From assembly GCA_023053575.1 (NCBI GenBank), contig JAKZAP010000009.1, positions 13,683,869 to 13,747,868 of the forward strand: a DNA stretch of 64,000 bases. The letters run 5' to 3'. Positions within the stretch are counted from its first letter, which is position 1. Each line of letters starts with the position of its first letter. Of the stretch, positions 25,601 to 37,600 are shown in pieces. The notes under the pieces were generated by a model that was not told the DNA's origin, made no database searches, and saw only the letters and a program-made list of their open reading frames with translations. The stretch comes from Branchinecta lynchi (Eukaryota > Arthropoda > Branchiopoda > Anostraca > Branchinectidae). The translations under genes and the position numbers were made by a program.

Positions 25601-28600
25601 AGTTGATTAGATGTTCATTATTCGGGAAAGGAGGTACCCTGAGTTCGTTTTTGAGCTTTCTTTTTCGCCGGACAAGTAATTCTGGAGTTCGGTCGAAACC
25701 AGGAAATTGGCAGAAGTGGCAGGAAGTTATCGTCAAAACAGATATGAATTATAGGGGTAAACACACATGCTGAATCCATATCTGAACTTGGTTTTCTCAG
25801 ATGACTAGCTATCTGGCCTTAATCTGTTTCTGAATTTTAATTGTAAAAATGTTCAAGGAGCCTGGCGATGACTGGATCTGGCTAAGACAAGACCCAGTTG
25901 TCTGGATCAGATATTGAATTTTTGGGATCCCATCGAAACCTTTGGTCTTGTTATCTCTGTTCTTGCTTCGAAATTGGTTGTTCTGTTGGCTAAGAATTTG
26001 CCATGCCTGAAATCTTGGCTGATATTGAGGGTGACCCGTAACATTTGAGAAGGTAGATTTATGTCTAGCTGAAGCTGTGAAGGTGTAATTAGGATTGGTG
26101 CGCCCGTTACGGGAAGGAGCTCTATCCCAGCGCACTCCAGGGCCAACGTTATTTTCATCTGCCAATGTTACGTTGATAAGAAGTGTATTGGATATTCGCT
26201 CTTGTCTACGCAAGTGTTCCCCCCCCCCCCCCCGCCCGCCCAACAAAAAAACCTGCTCGAGTGTTAGAAAACCAGCTCCTCCGGAGAAACCCAGGGTCAC
26301 TTGCATACAAGGCCGTATCCAGAGGGGGGGGGGGGTAGGGGGTTGACCCCTGTGAGGATACATCTAGTATACAAATATATCTTGATCAAAGCTTATTCAA
26401 CAAGCTCTATCCTCAACTCTCTCTATTTCCGACTAGCTCTAACGCCCACGCTTTTCTCCGACGGAGAGAGTTTATTTCCTTTTCTCCAATCAAAGAACTC
26501 TTTTCCCCATCAAGAACCTAGACAAACTCACTCCATTGGTCACCAACCCTTTCATACTGTATAAAGATTTGCTAGGACGTACGAACAGTAACACTATTCG
26601 TTATAGCACTCTGTAGACATTTCCAAGGGCTTAAAAGGACCAACTTCGCAGTTCGGAAGTCAGTTCAGTTCGGATCTCAGTTCGACTTGGAGTTCGACCT
26701 GGGCTCTGTTCTCAGTTCAGTTGACCTCTGAGCAAATTAAGTGACAAGTGTTAACCAACCTATCTTCAATGTAAGTACGAACCTTAATAAATGTGTTTTA
26801 GTTATTGACCTACGAACTGAGTATCGCCTTCGAAAAGACTCGGTGTATTCGCACCACAAACCAGTCGCCAATATTACCATGCTCGCACGCCACACGCTAC
26901 TAATACTATAACAAACCTCCTCCTACACACTTTTTCTCTTTATCATATTTGGTGACATACGCGGTCAATAACTAAAACCCAAACGTATCCGTATGATGGT
27001 ATAAATAATATTTAATACCTATTTGATTTTTAACAATGAATCAATCACCCATGTTTAACGACGATGTTTAAAGACATGATGCAAACCCCAAAACAAACCC
27101 ATTTTTTCATCGATTACAACTAAACCCATAAATGAACCCATCACAAGTTTTAGGCATAAAACTCGTAACAGATAGGCATTCCTCATGAAGTTTGAACATA
27201 TTTAATATTCTAATTCCTTTTTTTCCCCTGATATAAAATCTGAAAAAATGGCAACAGCCGAAGAACGTTTTTACGGAGCATCCGAAAAAGCTCAAAAAAC
27301 AAACCTACTTAAAAACATCCCGGAATTTGATGGCGCCACCGACGTATCCGAATTTTTGCAAATCCTTGACTACATCATAAACTACACGGGTGGAGACGCA
27401 GAATGGGAAAACCTCAAAAACATATTACCACTGAGACTAAAAGGGAATGCACTAAAATATGTAGCCACGATAATGACAGATACCCTGACCTACGGACAGT
27501 TCGTTGACCTGTTCAGGAAGAGGTTTAAAGAAACAACCGATTCCGAGAAACTGAAATATGATATCCCAACTTTGCTTCCTCACATGTCAGTCAGAGACTA
27601 CGCAGACTTAGTCCGACGCAAAACAGCAATAACCTTGGGTGACACGGTGAATGAAACATTCACAAGAGCAGTATTCGAGAACTTCAAGATCGGCTTACCA
27701 GAACGACTGTTTAAAATCTGTGTGAGCAGACAAATACAGAACCTCGAAACAGCAATTGAAACGGTTGAAAATGAGATCTCCATTGAAAATCTGGTAAGAG
27801 CCCACCGAAAATTATCAATCAACGCAGCGGGATCGATATTAGCTCCAGATAATGTTAGATCAAGATCGTCATCACCTTCAGTCTACGAAACCCCAACCAG
27901 AGATCGGTCACCTGAAACTCCCAAGAGACCAACCAATAACCGGCCCCGTAGAGTATCTTTCGCCGAAAACCACGAAAATGACCAGTCGAGTCCTCAACGG
28001 AAACCTCAAAATGAACCCAATATCTCAAGAAGAAGGGCAATTATCTGTTATTATTGCAACAAGGAGGGACACATCCAGCGTAATTGTTTCAAACGCGAGC
28101 GGGACGTCGCTTACCCAGCACCGGCAACTAAATACCCTCATTCCCTGAACCGCTCCCGACCAAACGAATTCTTCCCTTCGATTATCCGTTCCCAGCAGAA
28201 ATCTCAGGTTTTCCGGAGGCCAAACCGCGATCAATACTTCCGGGGAGCCAGAGCTTTCTCCTGACGTAGCCACTTTGCGGAAAATAGTAATCCTGAATTC
28301 CGAACCGGTTATGACCGTTTTCCAAAAAACGAGATTTTCGCTGCTGGACAAATAGCATAGGACAGCAGCGAGGTAGACAGCATAATGCTAATCATAGAGC
28401 TTATTATTTGAATGAAGTGTTTGATGAATATTGTGACTTGCCAATTGTAAATAGCTTCACGTTTAATGATATAAGAGCCAAAACATTAGTAGATTCCGGT
28501 GCATCATGTTGTTTAATTAGATCAGATGTTTTTGAAAAATTCAAACCTGACGAAAGACGAAAAGTCCGACCGGTAACTCGGCAACTTAGCTCAATTACAG

Positions 28601-31600
28601 GCCACTCTCTCAAAGCTCGAGAATTAGCGTATGTGAACGTTAAATTTCGAGGGAGAACTATGCCTACTGAGTTTTTGATATGTTCTGATATACCCTACGA
28701 AGTTGTCCTAGGATTCCCGTTTCTGAGAGAAAACAGTATTTTTCTAGATGCGGAGAATAAAACTGTGCACTTCAAATCAGACTTTTCAAAGGAATTTCGA
28801 GATCACGCGCAGACTGACAGAATCAGCAGCGTGTATACGAGACGAGACAGACCAAAGCCCCCAAACAGACCGAAAGACTACCAAAAAACCTTAGTCTTCG
28901 TGAATAATGTTTACCGGGAAAATCAGCAAAACCGACGAAACTTCGAACAAGCAAACCACGACCGGCCAAATAACCGAAACTTCCAGCGGACAAATTATCA
29001 GGCTTGCTTCGGTCTGCAAAAAGTTATTCCGCGAACAGACTACGGTCGTTACGGAAACAGCCAGCGAAGGAATTGGCAAATAGGGATCAATACTCGCCAG
29101 ACGGCAAACGCAATCACAAGGCGAGCGCTAGTTGACGGCCATACAAATCTTGCACCCTTTTCGACGACCACGCGTTCCAAAATTCCAGATAGAGACACGC
29201 AGATACAATCAGTAATTGAAGCACTGAATAGTATTAACCGGCCAAACCCCAAATCTAACCACGAATCGGGAACTGAAATAATAAGCCTAGGACCAAAGTC
29301 CGCCCCTTCCGATAAAAGTACCAGTCCGGGACCGAGCTTAGTACTGAACGTCGCAGAAGCTCCAAAAGAAATAGAAAAAGACAGTGACAAATCCCTAAAC
29401 AGATTGCTTGTAATACTCGAAAAGCGAACCACAATCTCTGCGGGTACAAATGCAACTGTAAGCATAAAGTTAGTACGCGAAGTCTCAGGTACAGACAGTT
29501 GTATTTCCGGCGACTTTATAATCGAAGGTTACCCACTTGAGGGTTACACTAAAATTGTCATTGACGACCAGTTGATTTCGGCAGTAAATGGACGAGGAAA
29601 CATACAAATCCTAAACGGCCAAAACCATCCAATGAAACTGCCGGCAGGACCTATTGGCACAGCGACGATTTTTACCGACGGACAAGACGAAATTTTAATT
29701 CCGGACGTGATAGCATCTATCCAGAATAATGAACAAACCGAAACTAAAATTTCAGATGAGGACTACGGAATGTCAAAAGAAACATTTTTGTCACAATTTG
29801 ACCTAAACGAAGCAAAAAATGAAAAGGAAAAAGAAGAATTTGGATCTTTACTTTGGGAGCACAGATGGAGCTTTGCCAGGGACGATAAAGACATAGGTTG
29901 CACGAACTTGCTAGAAGCCACGATCGATACGGGCGATGCTGACCCCATATCCATAAGACCATATAAGTTACCACACCAACATAAATTTTGGGTCGAAAGC
30001 AAAATAAATGAAATGATGGATCTTGATTTGATTGAGGAATCAGCCTCACCTTGGTCTTTTCCGGTGGTACTCGTATCAAAGAAAGACGGTTCATTACGCA
30101 TGTGTACAGATTTCCGACGCTTAAATACTGTATTAAAGGGCAACAGCAACCCAAACCCACTCACAGTAGATAATCTTCAGGCAATGGGAGGTGCATGCAT
30201 TTTCAGCACTTTAGATCTGTTCCAAGCCTTCTACCAAATAAAAGTGAGAAAACAAGACAGGCCAAAATTAGCATTTGCTGTACCATTCATGGGACTTTTT
30301 CAGTACAAAAGATTACCGTTCGGATTGAAAACTTCGCCAGGAATTTTTGTCCAACTTATGCTAAAAATCTTCCGCGGATTACTGAACAAAAACATCTGCT
30401 TATTCATGGACGATATTTGTGCTTTCTCCAAGGACTTCGAGACCCATAAAGAAGTTATCAGGCAAACCTTGACCACAATTCATGATGCCGGACTGAAACT
30501 GAAAGCTTCAAAATGCTTTTTTTTGAAAAGGAAAATATCCTACCTAGGACATGTAATCAGCGAGGGCAAAATTTCGCCAGATCCCGCAAAAATCAGCGCG
30601 ATAACAAATTTTGACCCAAAATCCATCACGGACATAACCAAACTGCGAGCCTTCCTAGGAATGACGTCATACCTGCGGAAATTCATCCGTAATTATTCTA
30701 AACTTGCCTTACCTCTTACCAATATGCTGAAAAAGGGAGCAGAAATCCACATGGGACCGGACCAAATACAGGCTATCGAAGCTCTGAAAATTGCTATAAC
30801 CTCGGAACCAGTTCTAACCCTCTATCAACCGGAACTAGAAATCGAAATGGCGACGGACGCATCTAAAGATTGTATAGGAGCAATACTTTATCATCCTGAT
30901 GGGAAAGGTCAGCGAATCATTGAGTACGGATCCCGAACATTGAATACGGCTCAGACCAATTATTCAGTTCTTGAAAAAGAGTTTTTGGCGATTATTACGT
31001 TCATCGAAACCTGGAAGCACTACATTCTGGGGAAAAAGATAAAAATCTACTCGGATCACAAACCACTTCAATATCTCCAATGTTTGCGCGAACCAAAGAA
31101 CTCAAGAATAACGCGATGGGTCTTAACGCTCAGCCAGTACGATTACGAAATCATTTATTTACCAGGAAAGTTCAATCGAGTTCCAGACTTCCTCTCGCGA
31201 CTATCTAGTAATCCAGAACCACCAAAGGAGAAACTTCAGACTTTTTCCCTAACAGAATTACAAAACATGCTTGATATCCTGGACTCCGAAAAAAGAACTG
31301 AAGCAGTACTAGCCATTCATGCGGCTGGACCAAAAATGCCGGCGAAGAAAGGTGAAAAAACGGCTAAAATTCAAAAACCGGCAAAAGAGAAAACCTCTTC
31401 CAAAAAACATTTTCCGGATCCAATCGATCAACACAAAAGCTTGCCTACCGGTTTAAATACTGATGATTCACTTGACGTTTCCGTGCTAGAAAAAAGGTCG
31501 CCCTTGCGCATAGAAAACCTGCGAAAATTCCAACAAACCGATTACTTCTGCAAAAACCTAATAGATCGTGTTGAGTCCTCAATTACCTTACCTCTCGACT

Positions 31601-34600
31601 TAAAATCTTTCGAAAAGGACGTGGACCAATTTATCGTTGACGAAAGTGGTGTACTTTGCAAATATTATACGGCACCGCAGCCCTATAAATCAGCTGAAAT
31701 CAAAATGATACCGGTCTTACCACTGATTCTACTCGCTGAAGCTATCAAGCAAATCCATGACAAAGATTTAGCTCACTTGGGACTGGCAAAAACATATCAT
31801 AAATTCAAAGAAGAATTTTATCGCCCCGGTGCTTATAGCAAGGTAAAAGAATACATTCTAAGCTGCACAGGCTGTAACCTAAGAAAGTTGACTCCCACCA
31901 GACCAATCCAAATTCTCGGTAGTGCCCCACTTCCAACTCAACCTTACGAGGTACTAAGCATGGATATATGGAAAGCTGGAACCCCCTCGGAACGTGGGTA
32001 CAAGGCGGTGCTCACTGTAACCGATATGTTTTCAAAATTCTTGTTCGCCTTACCACTTTACGGAGAAAAAGCATCAGATATTGCGGAGGCTCTAGTAGAA
32101 CAGTTGTTCTGTAAATATGGTTTTCCTTCGGCAATCCTATCAGACAGAGGAACCAACTTCCTACATTCACTGAACGCGGAGCTATTTAAGATCCTCGGTG
32201 TCACCCGTTTACTGACAAGCGCGGCAAATCCGAAAGCAAATCCGATAGAAAGATTTCATTCAACACTCGGAGATAGTTTGGCCATAATTTGCCGGGACGA
32301 TCCAACAAGCTGGGATAAATACCTCCAAATGGTAGTTTTTGCTATAAATACCAGCTACAGGGAATCGCTAGGTGACTCAAGTCATTACGTTTTCTTCCTA
32401 CGGGAACCCAAAACAGCAATAAATGAAATACTCGGATGCCGAAAATTCTACAATGTAGATACAAATTTTAAATCTGAGATAATAGCACGAATGCGCTACT
32501 GCTATGAGACTGTAAGGAAAAATCTCGAAAAGGCCAAAATTAATCATACCGAGTACTACAACAGGAAAGCCCGTAATTTCCATACGTACCAACCTGGTGA
32601 CCTAGTATTTCTTGAAATTCAAAAAGATGGGAAGCTAGCTGACAGATACAAAGGCCCTTATCGTGTTGAAAAAAGAGAGAAAAACGACCTAACTTACCAA
32701 CTGAGACACACGGAAACAGGCAAACCTTACGTCGCTCACCACAATCGTCTAAAAAGAGCGTATCAAAAGAGCCCATGGACAACCGAACCCCTACCGGAAA
32801 CAAAAGAAACCTCATCGCTATTCGAGAAAGGTCCAATATTGGCAAACCGATTAAAGAATATGAAACCGCATCACCTGTTTCTGCCTACCATTTTTGACGA
32901 TGATGAGTTCAATGATTATGCCAGTTCAGGAGCACCTTTAACTGGGACCAATGTCGCAGTAATGCTGAATAACCAATCACAGATTTCCCAATCACGCGCA
33001 AGCTCTCCAGCAGACCCCGACGGTTACCCTAGCTTGCAGTTTGATTCAGATATTGAAATCCCAAGTTTCTTACACCCACAACAAAATCAGATGCAATTCT
33101 TCCCTTCGCGCATTTCTAGCCCAAAACGCGGAAGAAATCAACCGGATTTAATGGTAGAAGAAAATGTTTCGCCAATCCATCTCAACCACCCGACGGACAT
33201 AGGAATTCCCTACTTTCGAACCCCTTCTCCGGAAACTGATTATGAAATACCTGAGGAAGTAAAACCAAAACTAAATTCGTCAAGGCATTTTTACCGCATT
33301 TCACCCACTGATGTGTATCCATTGAGTGAGGACGAAGAAGAGAGCAAAACCTTAGACCAAGCTATTTGGCCCACAACCTTACCTTTCGACCAAAAATGGC
33401 AAAGTTTTGACACTCCTGCAAATTATGATCATTGGAAGATGAAACCAGAAATAGCAGGTTCTCGAAAATACATGTTAATTTCCCCAACCGAACTGTTGCA
33501 GGAATACCGAAGAGATAAACAACAAAGTTTAAACCCATTTGCTCCGGAATATAAAGTACCGGAATCAGCCTCTAGGGCACCAGCAATAGCTGAAGAACCG
33601 ATTCAGTGGCAGGCCATAAATCCATTTGCCCCAAATTACCAAGCCCCAGAAATGATTAGAGAGCCTGAACCACAAACACCGACTGAATACGTATTTAATC
33701 CAGATGAGCCAGGGCCCAGTGGACTGCCCTCACAAAACTTTTCGCTCGAAACGTACCAATATACAAACCCTCCAACCTCAGCTGCGGAACAAGCGCGAAA
33801 ATTGTCTGAAAAGGCTAAGAAAATAAAGCAACGTCAGTCACGTGCTTGGGACGTTATGACCCCATCCTCTTCTAGAGATCCTGATCTAGGAAGACCAAAG
33901 AAACGGCTAGTAACGGATAGTTTTGAGAAAACCGAAAAAGCTCCAAAAAAGCAATACGAAGAACAGAAACCAGGCCCTTCGGAACCGGTCGTAGAGAATC
34001 GTAATCAATACCACGGTCAAACTACGGCTAAAGTAACCAGTAAAGGGACTGAGGAAGTTCGAACTCGTTCCGGACGAATATCAAAACCGCCGAAAAGACT
34101 AAATCTGTGAATGCAGCAAAGACAGATATCCAAGCTGTGTCAAATGGACCGGAAAATCAGCCCCAAATTTGTTCGGCCAAAGAGACGTAATAAAGCCATA
34201 GCCCGCCGAATTAGATGAGTAGCAATCCTGATACACTGTATAATTAAACGAGGGGCTGGAAGATAAACGACGGACGATGAAATTATCTTATAACAAGAGG
34301 TCCAAAATGAAGGAAATAAAAGATCAATATAGAACTCTAACCCGAGTGTCGTAAAATATGAATTCTGCCGATTAGCGATTACTAATACCACCTAATTTTG
34401 CCACCGAAAAGAATAGAAAATAGAGACAATAATAACGATAATCTTCTAAACGATTTAATAAATTCAGCGGCGCGACAAAGAAAGTTTAAGAAATGGCAAC
34501 AACGAAAATATTAAAAAGAAGGAATGATCTAAATTTTTAACATTCATTAAAAATCCTGGAAAGAAAACACTAAAATTTTCATAATTTCTGCGTACCCAGT

Positions 34601-37600
34601 GAGAGGCAGCGTCGCGAACTGTCGCTCTCTTGGTCGTATGAGAAGCGAATCTTCAGTGTAACCTACGGATCAAAGTCATATCGTACAGTGACGTCATGCA
34701 CCGGTAAACCTCGAGTGAGCTCGGTCAATGTTGGTCCCCTTGACTAACTGCACGATTCAAAACAAAATTTGATTTTGTACTAGGATGAATAATATAAGAG
34801 AAAAAAAAAAAAAAAAAAAATCCAGGTTAAACTAACCTTCAGGGAAATCTACCGCTCTACGGCCCAACAAACCAAATACCGTCGGCTACCAAGATATTGC
34901 TTCTAAACAGGGGAACAACAAAGATGGCAAAGAAACAAAAGGGGGGAGCACAACGAAGTTTCAAAAGTTCCAAAAGGCGCCAGAGGCAACACTATATCAG
35001 GAAATAAGTGCTAATGGGCGCTGTGACGAAACAAATAATAGGTGGAAAGACCACAATTTACATATGAGTATAGGCTACGTACTCCAGCTTACTTACGACT
35101 CTGTAATGCTAATATTAGCATTATTAGCATGCAGGTAAAAATCCAATACGAAAAGTATCCAGCTCCAAAATCGGATATGCAACGAGACGAATCAACTCCC
35201 AAAAATGACTAGGAGGGACTGCCGAAGAATCGTACCCCTCGTCAGCCAAAGGGACATAAAACTCGTAATAATACCAAATCTTCTGAGGGGAGCACAGACG
35301 CGAAGAGACGCGGCAAAATAAATCAATGCTAACGAGACGACCAGGCTGGCAAAATTTTGCACGAAAGCAAGAAAATAATAAGAATCGGAGCTCAGTACCC
35401 GGGATATTCTTCTGCAAAAATGACTTGCTAGGGCAAATAAAGCGCAAGCCATCCCCCAAAGAATAATGACTTGCTAATATAATATTGCTAATAATATTAT
35501 TCTGAGAAGAGAATGATGATAAATGAATAATGAAGGCGACTAATTTCTTCTCGGCAGAATAAAACTGCTAAACAACGAAATGAGAACAGGGAAAATACAG
35601 AAAAAAACAAAAACCCTAAAAGAAGAAAAATGACTATTTTCTAATGGAAACGAGCATAGAACGCCAGCAACGTCTATGTGCTGACATGAGGTCGACAACC
35701 CATTGACCTACCAGCACCCAGCAGACGTGTTACTTCGTTTGATCGACCTATTAAAGAAGAAGACGTCGGTTCGATTTTAGCCAAAGAACCAAGAAGAAAC
35801 TCGACGAGTCCCATCTAGATCGAGTGATGATATGACAAAAGTTATTGAAACTTTGAACAGTGGCTGAAACTTTGTGCATTACGGTTAATGGACGGATATA
35901 ACCGAGTGTGACAGCTCTGTGCCAAGCACTACAGCTAACAGTGGTTACTTCTGATCTTAGCAAGTGTAATCAGGCATAACAGAAACACTTATTTCAGTGA
36001 AGTGCAAGCAGTGATCACTAACATGAACAGTGCAAGCAGTGTAAGCAGGCATAACATGAACACTATTTCAGTGAAGTTATACTGCGAGATTGCTAACAGT
36101 GATAGACTTACGATCAGGAGAAATGGTAAGCGGTCATTCCCGTAAACACTTATTTTAGTGAAGCATTACCGAGCAACTGCTATAAAGTTGTTCAGAAAGA
36201 CAATTTGTGAAATATGATTGGAACATTGTACAGTGAAGTCGTCTACTGATGTTTCATTCCGTGTTATTCATATCAAGCTACGTGATAGTTGTATTCACGG
36301 TGAGTGTATCAAAAAAAAAAAAAACTCACGAAAAATTTAAATAGCAAAAAAAAATAGTTTCAAATGTCAGTAGTAATGAAAAAAAATATTGTTAATAACT
36401 ACATTAATCCCTGTAAATACTATAAACCCGAGTGTAAGCTATCATAAATGATCTGTTTTTCATACCTTAAAGCTTAAAGTTAAAGTGAAAACTAATTTTT
36501 CTCGCGGGAGCTCGAATTTTTTCAGAGGGAGGGCGTAATGTGAGGATACATCTAGTATACAAATATATCTTGATCAAAGCTTATTCAACAAGCTCTATCC
36601 TCAACTCTCTCTATTTCCGACTAGCTCTAACGCCCACGCTTTTCTCCGACGGAGAGAGTTTATTTCCTTTTCTCCAATCAAAGAACTCTTTTCCCCATCA
36701 AGAACCTAGACAAACTCACTCCATTGGTCACCAACCCTTTCATACTGTATAAAGATTTGCTAGGACGTACGAACAGTAACACTATTCGTTATAGCACTCT
36801 GTAGACATTTCCAAGGGCTTAAAAGGACCAACTTCGCAGTTCGGAAGTCAGTTCAGTTCGGATCTCAGTTCGACTTGGAGTTCGACCTGGGCTCTGTTCT
36901 CAGTTCAGTTGACCTCTGAGCAAATTAAGTGACAAGTGTTAACCAACCTATCTTCAATGTAAGTACGAACCTTAATAAATGTGTTTTAGTTATTGACCTA
37001 CGAACTGAGTATCGCCTTCGAAAAGACTCGGTGTATTCGCACCACAAACCAGTCGCCAATATTACCATGCTCGCACGCCACACGCTACTACTACTATAAC
37101 TAAACCCCTCCTCCTACACACATTATTTCTCTTTTTCATACCCCCCCCCCCCCCCCCGAAACGTACAAAAATGGTCATTTGTATAGGCTTTTCCATCTGA
37201 TCTATGTCTTTTTTGTACTTTTTTGTCCGACTCGCAGGCAAAAACCCTCCTCGAAAGGCAAACAAAAATTGCTGGATACGGGCCTGCTTGCATAGCACCG
37301 TAATAACAAGATGTTCTTAAATCAGAGTAAAACACAGTTCTCCCGGTGGATTTTGGACCGTTTCCGTAATTTTGTCATGTTATGCAACGAAACGTTTGAG
37401 TGTATAATTTCAGTTCTTGCTGCGTAATGCCAAGCGAAGTGCCAAGTTTTTACAAATCCTTCAGCACTCGTGTTTCGTTTCCATTTGTTTTGACTAAAAT
37501 AATTATGTTGTTCCAAGGATGTTCGACTTTTGAGCGTCTCCAAGAAGAGTATAAACATATCGGTTTGAGCTTTAACACTGATAAGACAGTTGTTCTACCG

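Larger units (their letters stand above)
26351..37139 (+). mobile_element. Ty3/gypsy LTR retrotransposon, nearly complete
   Basis: 10.8 kb: 5' LTR (26351-26946), leader, gag, a frameshift region, pol with the order PR-RT-RH-IN, a 2.4-kb non-coding 3' part, a polypurine tract and 3' LTR (36539-37139). RT and RNase H before integrase, plus a GPY/F motif after the DDE core, place it in Ty3/gypsy. Flanked by ACCCC (26346-26350 and 37140-37144). No envelope gene. LTRs are nearly identical, so the insertion is recent. The only visible lesion in the coding part is TGA at 28262. Confidence 0.93.
26308..37286. mobile_element. hAT-type MITE split by the LTR retrotransposon
   Basis: Left terminus CAAGGCCGTATCCAG, right terminus CTGGATACGGGCCTG (inverted repeats with one mismatch and one gap). 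Both are flanked by the 8-base direct repeat CTTGCATA (26300-26307 and 37287-37294). Eight-base target duplications and CA(G)-starting termini are the hAT signature. The interior is a G run, GGGGGTTGACCCC and a C run. The retrotransposon lies in the GACCCC block. Confidence 0.85.

Noticed and set aside
24955..25951. Regularly spaced repeats that could suggest a CRISPR array
   Set aside because: The 137-base modules are continuous and diverged, without unique spacers or cas genes, and the context is an animal genome.
25809..26363. 184-codon minus-strand frame
   Set aside because: It runs through a family A end, a G/C run and the start of the LTR, so it cannot be one gene.
36540..36752. 70-codon frame in the LTR (also at 26355)
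   Set aside because: Present only because both LTRs are identical; it overlaps the promoter region and has no domain.
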